Counted from the first letter of the stretch, positions 1-10,000 are shown. The stretch is 64,000 nt of DNA from JAAZKV01 sp041659525 (GCA_041659525.1 JBAZYC010000001.1:62001-126000), one strand, 5' to 3'. Numbers and translations are program-made. The notes: a model not told the origin generated them from the sequence alone.

Positions 1-593
1 ACCCTACTTGGACACTTTTCATAAAACCACTTTAGGAGAATCATATCATTCATACCCCCCCCATCAGTATTTTGTCTGTAATTATCCCAAAAAAACAGCA
101 ATTTTTTCAAACCTTGTTTTGTAGAATAAAGTGAAATAATATACTCAGCTAGCTCACTAATTGTTTTGGATCTATTAATATACATCAAAGCACCAGAAGA
201 ATGATAAGCCAAAGTAAAATCATATTTCTCAAATTTTTCCGCATCCTTTGTAACATCCACAAAAAGGAGAATGTCAGAATCTAAGGTGAGGCAATTGTCA
301 ATTTTATTTAACCTAAGAAATTCACTCAATATTATCCAACGCTCAATACAAAAACGCTCAATTTCTTCATTGTTGTAGCTGTAATGTTTATAAATTTTTT
401 GAAAACTTTTTAGAGTCTTACTAAAAGAAGATATCTCATAATATTCAACAAAATCAGGTATCTCTTTTACACCCTGACCAAGCAAAATTATTCTAGAATG
501 AGGATTGTACTTTCGAGCGCACTCAAACGCATACTTCAAATAGAAAGAGTCACCCCTATGAATAAAAATTATTGGTTTAAATGACTTTCCCAT
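1..593 (-). CDS. Putative GT-A glycosyltransferase, cut by window edge
   Basis: An open frame runs leftward from an ATG at 593-591 to the window edge without a stop, giving about 197 residues of the N-terminal part. The start reads MGKSFKPIIFIHRGDSFYL. Near residue 100 is LTLDSDILLF, the DxD-type metal and nucleotide-sugar motif of GT-A glycosyltransferases. A later DGGGMNDMILLKWF segment resembles the acceptor-side motif of retaining enzymes that act at a membrane. No signal peptide or membrane segment is visible, so it probably acts on the cytoplasmic face. It is divergent from the GT15-like gene that follows, with about 150 bp between the two starts. The specific family and sugar are not recognisable; the glycosyltransferase call rests on the DxD motif and the glycan-rich neighbourhood. 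Confidence 0.6.
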   Translation of the reverse strand, partial: MGKSFKPIIFIHRGDSFYLKYAFECARKYNPHSRIILLGQGVKEIPDFVEYYEISSFSKTLKSFQKIYKHYSYNNEEIERFCIERWIILSEFLRLNKIDNCLTLDSDILLFVDVTKDAEKFEKYDFTLAYHSSGALMYINRSKTISELAEYIISLYSTKQGLKKLLFFWDNYRQNTDGGGMNDMILLKWFYEKCPSR

Positions 594-704
594 AACTAGA
601 AATGATTTTACTCATTTAAATAGCTTATAGTACAAAAATTATTCAGATAATGATAATCTAACTAAATTCAATAGAATTTTTATACAGCTGAAAGAACCAA
701 AATG

Positions 705-712
705 CTTATATA
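705..712 (+). promoter_or_regulatory. TATA box for the GT15-like gene
   Basis: CTTATATA lies about 31-38 bases upstream of the TTG start at 743. That is the spacing expected for an archaeal TATA box driving a transcript with a very short leader. No clear ribosome binding site precedes the start. Confidence 0.5.
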
Positions 713-742
713 CAATTAATTATTCAAATACTTGGCGATAAT

Positions 743-1783
743 TTGAACATAAAAAATGAAATAATAAAGCCAATAGCTGCAATAAATGAAGAACTCGCCA
801 CCCTTGCGGGCAAAGCAAGAATTTCACTTAAACGCACTGAAAATGTCATAAATAAAAAAAAATATTTTATACAGAAAAAAAAACCTAAGTTGTGCATTGT
901 CTATCTTGTTTCTCCATCAAAAAGTGTTCATAGCACGGGGTTTATGGGTTTTCAGAAAAATCTAAGAAAAATTGAACTGCTTAAACAAAGCTTATTTACA
1001 GTAAAAAAATACTTACCAGATTACCCCATAATGTTTTTTCATGAAGACTACACAGCAAACGACATGAAGAATATAAAACAAATTGTCAATAAACAAAAAT
1101 TAAATTTTATTAAAGTTAATTTTGATTCTTATAAAGGTAAAAGAAATCTTGATGAATGGATGAAAAAACAAAAAGGATTTGTTGAAGGAAGACCTGCAGG
1201 ATATAGAATGATGTGTAGATTCTTTTCAGGAGTACTGCAAAATACAAAAGAATTAAGCAAATTTGATTATTATATTCGAATGGACCATGATTCCTTTTTT
1301 GTTGAACCAAAAAAACTTGATGTTGAAGAGTGCATAAAAAAATATGATTTTGATTATCTTTATAGAAGCGTTTGGACAGATCATAAAGAAAAAGAAAGCA
1401 TTTGGAAATTCACAAAAAATTACGCTAAAAAAAATGGTCTTTCGCTGGAAGGGTTTAAGAAATTAAAAATGTTAAATGTGTTTGGAAATTTTAATGGAAG
1501 ATCACCCTACAATAATTTTCATATTTCCAAAGTTTCTTTTTGGAAAAACCCCGAAGTGAAAAAATTTTTAGATACAATTGAAAAAGAAGATGGAATAATA
1601 CTAAAACATTGGCAAGATACAACTGTCCACTCCATGATTTTGGGTTTATTCAACGCAACAGTTCTTGAAAAAACAGATTTTGGATATATGCACAACTTTC
1701 ACTATTCAATATTGGGTTCAAAAAAAATACATTACTTAGAAGACGGCGGACCGCTAGGAAAAATAATTCACCCAAAAAAATAG
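743..1783 (+). CDS. GT15-like (KRE2/MNT1-type) mannosyltransferase homologue
   Basis: The protein has 346 residues from a TTG start. Residues 153-163 (GYRMMCRFFSG), 176-186 (YYIRMDHDSFF), 256-260 (YNNFH) and 289-303 (HWQDTTVHSMILGLF) match, in order, the hallmark blocks of family GT15. These are the fungal Golgi alpha-1,2-mannosyltransferases, whose blocks read roughly YRxMCRFNSG, YYWRVEPxVxF, YNxCHFW and RWGDAPVHSxALxLF. The likely role is transfer of mannose or a related sugar from a GDP- or lipid-linked donor onto surface glycan. There is no N-terminal membrane anchor like that of the fungal enzymes; the first 50 residues are basic and polar. It is convergent with the GT8 gene. The fold assignment is fairly firm; the sugar and linkage are inferred. 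Confidence 0.72.
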   Translation: MNIKNEIIKPIAAINEELATLAGKARISLKRTENVINKKKYFIQKKKPKLCIVYLVSPSKSVHSTGFMGFQKNLRKIELLKQSLFTVKKYLPDYPIMFFHEDYTANDMKNIKQIVNKQKLNFIKVNFDSYKGKRNLDEWMKKQKGFVEGRPAGYRMMCRFFSGVLQNTKELSKFDYYIRMDHDSFFVEPKKLDVEECIKKYDFDYLYRSVWTDHKEKESIWKFTKNYAKKNGLSLEGFKKLKMLNVFGNFNGRSPYNNFHISKVSFWKNPEVKKFLDTIEKEDGIILKHWQDTTVHSMILGLFNATVLEKTDFGYMHNFHYSILGSKKIHYLEDGGPLGKIIHPKK

Positions 1784-1815
1784 AGTAAATAATTAACTTT
1801 TAATTTAGTGAATAA

Positions 1816-2727
1816 CTATTTTTTCAAATTATTAAAAAATACCCAAAAAAATAAATACAGACAAAAAAACGGGTGAAGTAATTTTGACAATAACCCCAAA
1901 GGCACCATTCCTTTCCATGGCGAAATAAACAAATATTTCATATAAGCAAATTCATAACGAGTAATTCTTGGAGATTTGAATGGCTTGTAAGGACTTTGGA
2001 AATGAATTATCCCAATTCCTTTAGGATTATCAAAAAAATGCCACACATTAAGAATCAAATTTTTAAAGAAAAAATTCCATTTGTCTGGAAGATACAAAAC
2101 TTTTCCGTTAAACACATTGTTTAATGCATCCTGGTCTGGAAGACAAGCTTTACCCGAAACAATATAGTCAATTACCTTTTTTTCTGCACCAAATTTTTTC
2201 CATTTAATACAATCAATCAAAAGCACCCCTGAGTTAAAGTAGGTTCCTTTTTCACCAACAATTTTTGTATAATGATTAATCATACTTGGATTAAGTTTTG
2301 TTCCCTGATCTTTTACTGCTCCAATGTATTTGTCTCCAAATTTAGTTGAGTAAATTTCGCAAATATCTCCAAGCACCAAAAGATCACTGTCTAAGTAAAG
2401 CATTCTTTTTAGGTTAGGGAATATTCTTGGTCCAAAAATACGGTAACAAATTGCTTCGGAATAATATGCACCCGGTTTGAAGTTTAGATATTCTGAAGAA
2501 ATTATTTCTTTAAAAGAAATATTTGCTTTCTTTGGTTTTACTGATTCTCTTAATTTCGATTTATTTTCTTCAGAAAGCTTACCCTTCCCATGAATAACAT
2601 AAATATCAACTAACTCTGGTGTCGAACAATTTTCAAGCAATGAAATAAGAGTTATTCCACAGGGCATTGTATACTTATCATCAATTCCCACTACTACATT
2701 CATTCGATCCATAATACACCAACCCAT
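1816..2727 (-). CDS. GT8-family glycosyltransferase
   Basis: The 303-residue protein begins its catalytic domain with MNVVVGIDDKYTMPCGITL, typical of GT8 (LgtC/WaaJ/glycogenin-like) enzymes. Near residue 110 is MLYLDSDLLVLGD with the DxD metal-binding motif. YFNSGVLLID follows, then the LPDQDALN block, and a C-terminal GIIHFQSPYKPF with the family's second metal-binding His. These enzymes are retaining transferases that add galactose or glucose from UDP-sugars to lipid-linked or protein-linked glycans. The reading frame begins MGWCIMDRMN, but ATGs a few codons in (MDRMN or MNVVV) are better fits to the domain. Its start touches the stop of the flippase gene (TAATG overlap), so the two are one operon. 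A hydrophobic, basic C-terminus may attach it to the membrane. Confidence 0.85.
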   Translation of the reverse strand: MGWCIMDRMNVVVGIDDKYTMPCGITLISLLENCSTPELVDIYVIHGKGKLSEENKSKLRESVKPKKANISFKEIISSEYLNFKPGAYYSEAICYRIFGPRIFPNLKRMLYLDSDLLVLGDICEIYSTKFGDKYIGAVKDQGTKLNPSMINHYTKIVGEKGTYFNSGVLLIDCIKWKKFGAEKKVIDYIVSGKACLPDQDALNNVFNGKVLYLPDKWNFFFKNLILNVWHFFDNPKGIGIIHFQSPYKPFKSPRITRYEFAYMKYLFISPWKGMVPLGLLSKLLHPFFCLYLFFWVFFNNLKK

Positions 2728-4067
2728 TATTTACTAAAGACTCTATTAAAAACTCTTGATATTATTCTTAAAAAATTAAACGATTTAAGAAACATAAAGA
2801 ACAAAAACCTTGTTTCTTTAAACAAATATAAACTTGCCCAAAAAGTGAAAGCAAAACAAATCAGAGTTGCAAATGCAGCCCCCATAAGCCCAAAATAATA
2901 AACAAAAATTATTGAAAGAACTACATTTAGTATTCCTCCAAGTACTGAACGATACAAGGTTATTTTTCCGTGATCTTCTATTACTAAATAATTATTTGCA
3001 GCAAGTCCGAAGAAAACAAAAATCCCTGATATTACATAAACTGAAAAAATTGGGGCAGCAGAAGCATAATCTGCCCCATAAATTAAAGTTATTATATAAT
3101 AAGAAAGAAGACTGATTGGAACAATAAGTATAACTGAAAGAATAGTCATTAAATCAAAAAAATCTTGGAGTCTCTGTTTATATTGAGGAGAATTTTCTTT
3201 TCCTAAATGAACTAATTTTGGGAAAACTGAGGTGGACATTGCTGCAGGGATAAAATAAAAAAATTCACTGAGTTTAACTGCTATTGCATAGAATCCTACT
3301 GCAGCTACTGGAAGCATATATCCTACTACTATTTGGTCTGCATGCATGTAAACTATTGTTCCAAGACCAGCAAGCATAAATGGTAATCCACTTTTAACAA
3401 GTTTTTTCCCAGCTTCTAAATCTATTGAAAGCTTTACCCCTCCATACTTTTTCTTAAACAAAAACCAAAGCAAAACTGTACTAAGCAAGGATTCCATTAA
3501 GGAGGCAATTATAAAATAAACAACGCTTGCTCCAATTATTAGTAAAACTATTTTCATTAATGTGGAAATTACTAAAACTATTTGACCGACTATTATCCCA
3601 AACTTGGAATTCAAATCTGAATCAAAGAGTTGATTGAAAACATTAAAAGAATCAAATATAAGGTAAAGCGAATAAATTGCAGTCATTAACAAAATTATAC
3701 TGCTAAAGTTCGAGAAATAAATAAAAACCAATAAAAGAATTATACAGACAATTGAAGAAACAATTTTTACTCCAAGAGAGGTTCCAAGTAAGAGTCCACG
3801 TTTTTCAGGAAATTTAACTAATTCCCTAGTTAGTATACTTCCAATTCCTAGTGCTGCTAATGGGCTAACTAATCCGATTAAAGCAAGTACAAAACTAAAT
3901 TCTCCAAAGCTAATCGGACCCAAGGAACGAACAATAAATATCCCTACAAAAAGGCTTACAAGCAAACGAGAAAATTTATCAAAATAAATCCACCAAGTAT
4001 TCTTTATTACTTTTTTTAAGTAAGGGCGTTCTTTGAGCTCTTTAACCATTCTAGAAAAACGCTGCAT
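2727..4067 (-). CDS. Polysaccharide/lipid-linked glycan flippase (MOP superfamily)
   Basis: The 446-residue polytopic membrane protein has about 12-14 hydrophobic segments and the layout of the Wzx/RfbX (Polysacc_synt) branch of the MOP superfamily. The N-terminus (KNTWWIYFDKFSRLLVSLFVG, residues about 22-42) and the following RSLGPISFGEFSF are characteristic: a basic amphipathic start followed by the GPxxFGxF loop. These proteins flip polyprenyl-linked oligosaccharides to the outside face. It forms a two-gene operon with the downstream GT8 gene, which fits a role in exporting a lipid-linked surface glycan for AglB or polymer assembly. Substrate specificity cannot be read from sequence. Confidence 0.88.
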   Translation of the reverse strand: MQRFSRMVKELKERPYLKKVIKNTWWIYFDKFSRLLVSLFVGIFIVRSLGPISFGEFSFVLALIGLVSPLAALGIGSILTRELVKFPEKRGLLLGTSLGVKIVSSIVCIILLLVFIYFSNFSSIILLMTAIYSLYLIFDSFNVFNQLFDSDLNSKFGIIVGQIVLVISTLMKIVLLIIGASVVYFIIASLMESLLSTVLLWFLFKKKYGGVKLSIDLEAGKKLVKSGLPFMLAGLGTIVYMHADQIVVGYMLPVAAVGFYAIAVKLSEFFYFIPAAMSTSVFPKLVHLGKENSPQYKQRLQDFFDLMTILSVILIVPISLLSYYIITLIYGADYASAAPIFSVYVISGIFVFFGLAANNYLVIEDHGKITLYRSVLGGILNVVLSIIFVYYFGLMGAAFATLICFAFTFWASLYLFKETRFLFFMFLKSFNFLRIISRVFNRVFSK

Positions 4068-4148
4068 AGTAATAGATTTAGAGGTTTTTTGTATTTAAAA
4101 TTAGGTATAGTACAAAAATACACCTACAAAACTTTGGACTTAATAGAA

Positions 4149-5141
4149 TTAATATTCAACATTTTTTAAAAACCATTCAATTGTTTCTTTTAATCCGTCC
4201 TTAAAAGAAGTAGTTGCTTTGAATCCAAATTCTTTTTCTGCTAAAGAAACGTCTAAGCATCTTCTTGGCTGTCCATTTGGTTTTGATTTGTCCCAAATTA
4301 TTTTTCCATTGTACTCCATTAAGTCACAAAGAAGTTCAATAAGTTCTTTAATGGTTATTTCCATTCCTGAACCCAAATTAACAGGGTCTGTTTTGTTGTA
4401 ACGCTTTGTTGCAAAAACTATTCCTCTTGCAGCATCTTTAACATACAAAAATTCCCTTGAAGCACTACCATCGCCCCACACTTCTATTGAAGGAGAATTA
4501 TTTTTCTTAGCAATAGCAATTTTTCTAATAAGCGCAGGAATTACGTGGCTTGAAGAGGGATCAAAATTATCTCTTGGACCATACAAATTTACAGGAAGCA
4601 AATAAATTCCGTTAAACCCATATTGTTGTTTGTAAGCTTGAGTTTGAACTAAAAGCATTTTTTTAGCTAAACCGTAAGGAGCATTTGTTTCTTCAGGGTA
4701 ACCCATCCACAAATCGCTTTCCTTGAAAGGAACTGTAGTAAACTTTGGATAGGCACAAATAGTCCCAAGTGCAACAAATTTCTCCACTTTTGCTAAACGA
4801 GCTTGTTCAATTAATTGAACACCCATCATTAAATTATCATAAAAGAAACTTCCTGGATTTTGCATATTTGCTCCAATTCCACCAACTTTTCCAGCTAAAT
4901 GAATAATTATGTCAGAGTCTTTAGCAACTTTTTTACATGCATCAAGAGAAACTAAGTCATATTCCTCAGAACGAGGAACAAAAATACTTTTTGCACCCTG
5001 CTTTTTTAGTTCCTCCACTACAAAAGAACCCAAAAAGCCAGCTCCACCCGTAACTGTAATTCTTTTTGAAGAAATATCCAATTCTTTAAAATCAATCTCT
5101 TTTTCCTTTGAGTCCATACACTTCACTTGCAAGTAATTCAA
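4149..5141 (-). CDS. fcl: GDP-L-fucose synthase-like extended SDR epimerase/reductase
   Basis: The 330-residue NAD(P)-binding protein has a Rossmann motif VTGGAGFLGS near residue 31 and the family block KVGGIGANMQNPGSFF. GTICAYPK carries the Cys of the Ser/Cys pair used in epimerisation, APYGLAKK is the YxxxK catalytic pair, and HVIPALIRK carries the His equivalent to the second catalytic acid. This pattern is that of GDP-4-keto-6-deoxymannose epimerase/reductase (Fcl), which makes GDP-L-fucose or a close GDP-deoxysugar. The reading frame opens with MNYLQVKCMDSKEKE; the second Met is also a possible start. A GDP-mannose dehydratase partner is not in the window. The gene lies next to glycosyltransferases and is divergent from truD. 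Confidence 0.8.
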   Translation of the reverse strand: MNYLQVKCMDSKEKEIDFKELDISSKRITVTGGAGFLGSFVVEELKKQGAKSIFVPRSEEYDLVSLDACKKVAKDSDIIIHLAGKVGGIGANMQNPGSFFYDNLMMGVQLIEQARLAKVEKFVALGTICAYPKFTTVPFKESDLWMGYPEETNAPYGLAKKMLLVQTQAYKQQYGFNGIYLLPVNLYGPRDNFDPSSSHVIPALIRKIAIAKKNNSPSIEVWGDGSASREFLYVKDAARGIVFATKRYNKTDPVNLGSGMEITIKELIELLCDLMEYNGKIIWDKSKPNGQPRRCLDVSLAEKEFGFKATTSFKDGLKETIEWFLKNVEY

Positions 5142-5219
5142 ATTTTAGGGTCTATTCAAAATTAAAGCTTTAACGGATTTAAATACTTTATAGGACAAAA
5201 CTAGTATAGTGAAACACTC

Positions 5220-6266
5220 ATGAACTACCCATTAACTCCCCAATCTTTTTTTGTTAGAGAACTCTTTAATCCGCAACTTGGTAAAACTGGTTCTTACTAT
5301 TATTATACTCTGCAAAAAAAAGGCGTGAGTCATAAGGAAGCTTCTAAGCGAATTGGAACAAATGCTTATTTCTGCGGTATTAAGGATAAGAATGCAACTA
5401 CTACTCAGTGGTTTTGTACAAAAGAACAAGTACAAGAATTAAATGAAGAAGATTTTGTTGTAAAGTTTAAAGGTTTTTCAAATCAAAGAATCCACATTGG
5501 TCTGCACAAAGGAAATGCTTTCACTGTTAAAGTAGAATTAACTAAAGAAGAAATTGAATCAATTAGACACTTCAAAGCTAAGAACGAGTATGTGTGCAAT
5601 TACTTTGGAGAACAAAGATTTAGTGAAAACACTATTAGTATTTGTAGAGTACTTGAAGAAAAGAACTATGAAAGTGCACTAAAATTGTTCTTGACAAAAG
5701 AAAGCAAATTTGATTCAACTAAAAGCAGAGCAATGAAAAAAGTTATTGAAACTAATTGGGGTAATTGGAAGAAAATTCTAGAGCATGAAGAAATTAAGGA
5801 TACTGGAAAAGTTGTTTTGTTTGAGTACTTAGAAAAGAATCCAACTAATTTTGAAGGAGCTTTTTTGCATGCGGAAGAAAAGAGTTTGAAAACTATTCTA
5901 AAAGCAGCGCAAGCGCTAAGATTCAATGAAAAACTTAATGCTCTTGCAAAAGAAAAAAAACCAATTAACTTTAAAGCACAAATTTCTGAAATGGATTTAG
6001 AAATGAGCGCTTCCAAAGCATTCACTAGATTCATTATAATTACCCCAACTGATTTTGAAAGCAAATTTCGAAAACATGGACTTGAAAGAAGAACTTTTTT
6101 CACTGCAGACAAATTCAAATACAAATTAACGAAAAACTCTGACATAAAAAACCAAAAAACTGAATATGAACTCAATTTTGAACTCGCAAGAGGAGTATAT
6201 GCAACCGTTTTCTTGAAATATTTAGAAAGTTGGATTAAATCAAATCTTAAATCAAAAAAGGATTAA
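5220..6266 (+). CDS. truD: tRNA pseudouridine synthase TruD
   Basis: The 348-residue protein has the TruD signature. TPQSFFVREL near the N-terminus is followed by NAYFCGIKDKNATTTQWF, containing the catalytic Asp (in GIKDK), then KGFSNQRIHIGLHKGNAF, NYFGEQRFS and a C-terminal LARGVYATVFLKYL. TruD isomerises uridine to pseudouridine in tRNA, position 13 in the classical enzyme. The protein is shorter than most archaeal homologues, mainly because the insertion (TRUD) domain is compact. The ATG at 5220 lies just after an A/T-rich promoter region that it shares with the divergent fcl gene. Confidence 0.92.
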   Translation: MNYPLTPQSFFVRELFNPQLGKTGSYYYYTLQKKGVSHKEASKRIGTNAYFCGIKDKNATTTQWFCTKEQVQELNEEDFVVKFKGFSNQRIHIGLHKGNAFTVKVELTKEEIESIRHFKAKNEYVCNYFGEQRFSENTISICRVLEEKNYESALKLFLTKESKFDSTKSRAMKKVIETNWGNWKKILEHEEIKDTGKVVLFEYLEKNPTNFEGAFLHAEEKSLKTILKAAQALRFNEKLNALAKEKKPINFKAQISEMDLEMSASKAFTRFIIITPTDFESKFRKHGLERRTFFTADKFKYKLTKNSDIKNQKTEYELNFELARGVYATVFLKYLESWIKSNLKSKKD

Positions 6267-6325
6267 TTAAAATCTTTTTCACCAAGTATAACTAATTAAA
6301 AATACTATCTCATAATCTATTATTG

Positions 6326-7161
6326 ATGGAAGAAAAAATATTAATCATAGGAAATGGCTATATAGGAAACAAATTTCATAACTACTTTAAAGTCAGCATT
6401 ATGTCAAAAAAAAGATTTTTTCTGAAAAAGATGCATTTCAAGAAATTAAAAAATTTTCACCCAATTTTGTAATTAATTGCGCAGGAAAAACCGGTAGACC
6501 TAATGTAGATTGGTGTGAAGATCATAAAAAAGAAACTTTGGATTCAAACGTTTTTTTACCCTTAAATTTAGCAAAGGCTTGCGAAAAAACTGGATCCAAC
6601 TTAGTTCATATTGGAAGCGGTTGTGTTTATGAAGGAGATAACAATGGAATTGGCTTTTCCGAAACTGACCCCCCTAATTTTTACGGTAGTTTTTATTCAA
6701 TAACAAAGCTTTTGAGTGAAGAACTACTAAAAGAACATAACCCTTTGCAATTAAGAATTAGAATGCCCATAGACACCGAAATGGGTCCAAGAAATTTTAT
6801 AACAAAAATATCCACTTATAAAAAAGTAATTAACATCCAGAATTCAATGACAATTATTGAAGATATGTTAGAAGCAACCGAAATACTCATGAAAAAGAAA
6901 AAAACTGGAATATACAATATAGTTAATCCAGGAACAATTTCACACAAAGAGATATTACAAATGTATACTCAACTAATTAACCCAAATCATAAATATGAAA
7001 CTATTTCTCTTGAAGAACTACACTCTTTCACAAAAGCAAAACGCAGTAATTGTGTTCTAAACTCAAAAAAAATAGAATCTGAAATAAAACTTCCTAACAT
7101 TAAAACCCAAATAGAAAAAATTCTAAAAACAAACCAAAACAAAAAAAATCAAACCCCCTAA
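6326..7161 (+). pseudogene. RmlD/NAD-dependent epimerase-like SDR, frameshifted
   Basis: From an ATG at 6326 the frame reads EEKILIIGNGYIGNKF, a clean Rossmann GxGxxG start. It runs to an A8 tract at 6406-6413, after which this frame ends in a stop. The next frame continues SEKDAFQEIKKFSPNFVINCAGKTG and then NVDW, HIGSGCVYEG and YSITKLLSE (YxxxK catalytic pair) to 7161. Adding one A to the tract joins both halves into a roughly 279-residue protein resembling dTDP-4-dehydrorhamnose reductase/epimerases. An automated caller would see only the 3' part from a TTG at 6538, which lacks the cofactor-binding motif. The break could be a real frameshift or a homopolymer error. It probably belonged to the deoxysugar supply for the adjacent glycosyltransferases. 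Confidence 0.78.
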
Positions 7162-7205
7162 TAACATTAATAAAGGTAAACCCTCTAATTAATAAAACAA
7201 AAAAC

Positions 7206-9962
7206 GTGATGAAATTGAACTTCAAAGCAATAACTTTACTTTTATTTATAACTCTAATGACTTTTTCTTTGGCAGCGCCTTCAATAAGTTCAATAACAAC
7301 CACTACCCCAAATGGAAATTACAAAGCAGGAGATGCAATCCAATTACAAATTGATTTTAATGAAAACATTACTGTTACTGGAACACCAACTCTTACAATG
7401 AACACTACTGGCGAAGCAACTTTCTTAACTTCAGCTAACGATAAAATAGACTTTAACTATATTATTTCGGCAAATCAAAATGCTACTAACCTAAAAGTAA
7501 GTACATTAAGTGGAACAATAACTTCAACAGCAGACGGAAACTCAGCAGATTTAACTATTACAAGCAATCTTGCAGACGGAATTTTAGTTGACACAAATGG
7601 CCCTTCTTGTACAATAACTACTCCAACAAGTACTGATTACAACTCAACAACAATAAGTGGTTTAACTTTAAATTTTTATTGCAGCGATTCCGGAGTAGGA
7701 ATGGACAAAAATACTGCTTTACTTGATGGAAGTCCAATTTTGAATGGAGCTCCTCTTTCTGGAGTTAGTGCAAATGTTTCCCACACAATTACCATTGACG
7801 CAAATGACATTTTAGGAAACAATATAACTCAGAAATCAGTTAGTTTTATTTATGACACAAACGCTCCAACTGGAACAATAAGCGCACATTCTCTTTGGAC
7901 TAATAGTGCTAAACCTCAATTTGATATTAATGCAACTCATCACTCAGGAGCAATTGGACAACTTCAAATGGCTTTCTCTTGTTTTAATGCAAACGAAGAT
8001 ACTAATTGGACTAGTTGGGTTAATTATGCAGCAACTTACTCTGACTTTAATACACATAATATAAATTATGGTTGTGCTGCTGATGATTGGAACAAAACTA
8101 TTTATATAAAATTCAAAGATGCAGCAGGAAATATTGATTCAAATAGATACCACACTACCCAATTTTATGACAACACTGCACCAAGCGCACCAACTTCACT
8201 AAGTGCTTCTGCTGGAAATGCAAAAGTAACTCTAAGTTGGACTGAACCAGTTGCTGATAATAGATCAGGAAATTCAAGAGTATATGCTTACAAAAATGGA
8301 TCAACTACTAATAGTTGTGATGTTAATTATGGAACAACAAGCTGTGAAATTACTGGACTCACAAACGGAACTACTTATACTTTCAAATTAAGAACAAAGG
8401 ATGTAGCTGGAAATTATAGTGATTACACAAGTGAAGTTAATGCCACCCCTGCAACAGCAACCGCTACAATTACTATTAAGAAAAACAATTCTTCTACAAA
8501 TTTGGATTATGCAAAGAATGGAGATTCAATTAACATTGAATGCTCTTACTCAGCGAGTGTTAGTGGCGCAAAAATAGTCGCAAAGACTTATTCTCCAACA
8601 AGTAGCGATGATATCCTTGAAGAGAGTTCTTCAAGCACTAGTACACTAGAAACTGATTTCTCAATTAATTTTAATAGCTCACAAGAAAAAATAGTGTTTT
8701 GGTGCGAAGCAACTAGTGTTGGAGATTCAAGTATTAAAACAATTTACATTGATAACATTAAACCAACAATTTCTTGGGTAGATACAAACAATACTTTTAT
8801 TGGAACAAAAAGAGTTACTGCAAAAGCTAGTGATGATAGATACTTTGACAAAGTGGAATTTGATTTTAATAAAGTAATTTACAATTCACTAAAAGATTCA
8901 AATAACAATTATTATTTTGATTTAAACACGGTGAAATACGAAAACGGAACTTATACAATAAAAGCAATTGCTTATGACAGATCAGGAAATAAAACAGAGA
9001 TAACTAGAAGTGCTACTTTTGAAAATATTCAAACTCCAAAACAAAAAGCAGAGAAAGCAATTAGTGATGCTAAAGCAAAACAAAAAACTGCTAATGATTT
9101 AATAAAATACTTCCAAACAGAGTCGCTAATAGTACCAGAAGCACTTAATGCAAAGAAAGTTAATGCTGATAATTTACTAAACACAGCAATTAGCACACTA
9201 ATAGCTACTCCTGAAAGTGCTTTAACTAGCGCTACTCAAGCAATTACTCTTTATGATGAATTCAATAAAGCTGCTAAAGTAGAAACTACTGAAACAAAGA
9301 ACTATGTAATCGATTCAAATAACTTAGCAGAAAATTTAACCAAACTAGGATTTACTAACGAACAAACCCAACAAGCAATTAATTACATTAATTCAACTAG
9401 TATTACTAGAAAACTAATAATAGTAAAAGCAGGGGATGAAGCTAAAAGACAAGTTAGAATAGAACTTTCTTTTACAAATGATACTAACGAAACCTTGCTA
9501 AAAATAATTGAAATAATTCCAAAAGAATTAGTTGATTCTGCTAAAAAAATTGTTTCGGATGCAAATTTTAGAATTGTACAAGAAGATCCAATAATTGAGT
9601 TTACTGTTCCTGCACAAAAAGGAGCAAAAGTAACTCTTTCGTATGGAATTGGGGAGATAACAAAAGAAGCTGCTGATAAAATGATTGCTGATAATGTAAT
9701 AGCAAAGTTTACTAACCCTCCAATACTAACTTTACCAACAGTTAAAACAGAAGAAGTAGTTGGAAAGGCATTATTCTCAGGAACATTAACAATTGCAGTA
9801 ATTGTATTAATTATTTTAGTGATAGTTGCAATCATTGGGGCGGCCTTGTTCTTAAAATTCAGACACCCTAAAGACGGACACGGATTTGGAGAAGAAAAAA
9901 CAATAGTTGAACACCTAACTCCACAAAAAGAAGAAGAGAAACCAAAATGGTCAGCTCCTTAA
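7206..9962 (+). CDS. Secreted, membrane-anchored surface protein with Ig-like and FN3 domains
   Basis: The protein is about 918 residues; the frame opens with GTG at 7206, but ATG at 7209 is the better start. A signal peptide (LNFKAITLLLFITLMTFSLA) precedes repeated beta-sandwich segments. Residues about 325-416 are a fibronectin type III domain (APSAPTSLSASAGNAKVTLS... GLTNGTTYTFKLRTKD). Around these lie bacterial Ig-like/cadherin-type blocks (AVSFIYDTNAPTGTI, DRSGNKTEI). Residues about 600-850 are helix-rich and Ala/Lys-rich, followed by one membrane helix (about 855-883) and a short charged cytoplasmic tail. The many N-x-S/T sites fit an N-glycosylated cell-surface protein that could be an AglB substrate. 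Exact ligand or role is not recognisable. Confidence 0.72.
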   Translation: MMKLNFKAITLLLFITLMTFSLAAPSISSITTTTPNGNYKAGDAIQLQIDFNENITVTGTPTLTMNTTGEATFLTSANDKIDFNYIISANQNATNLKVSTLSGTITSTADGNSADLTITSNLADGILVDTNGPSCTITTPTSTDYNSTTISGLTLNFYCSDSGVGMDKNTALLDGSPILNGAPLSGVSANVSHTITIDANDILGNNITQKSVSFIYDTNAPTGTISAHSLWTNSAKPQFDINATHHSGAIGQLQMAFSCFNANEDTNWTSWVNYAATYSDFNTHNINYGCAADDWNKTIYIKFKDAAGNIDSNRYHTTQFYDNTAPSAPTSLSASAGNAKVTLSWTEPVADNRSGNSRVYAYKNGSTTNSCDVNYGTTSCEITGLTNGTTYTFKLRTKDVAGNYSDYTSEVNATPATATATITIKKNNSSTNLDYAKNGDSINIECSYSASVSGAKIVAKTYSPTSSDDILEESSSSTSTLETDFSINFNSSQEKIVFWCEATSVGDSSIKTIYIDNIKPTISWVDTNNTFIGTKRVTAKASDDRYFDKVEFDFNKVIYNSLKDSNNNYYFDLNTVKYENGTYTIKAIAYDRSGNKTEITRSATFENIQTPKQKAEKAISDAKAKQKTANDLIKYFQTESLIVPEALNAKKVNADNLLNTAISTLIATPESALTSATQAITLYDEFNKAAKVETTETKNYVIDSNNLAENLTKLGFTNEQTQQAINYINSTSITRKLIIVKAGDEAKRQVRIELSFTNDTNETLLKIIEIIPKELVDSAKKIVSDANFRIVQEDPIIEFTVPAQKGAKVTLSYGIGEITKEAADKMIADNVIAKFTNPPILTLPTVKTEEVVGKALFSGTLTIAVIVLIILVIVAIIGAALFLKFRHPKDGHGFGEEKTIVEHLTPQKEEEKPKWSAP

Positions 9963-10000
9963 AAAAATCTTTTTAATTTTTAGTGAAATCAGCAGAAGTA

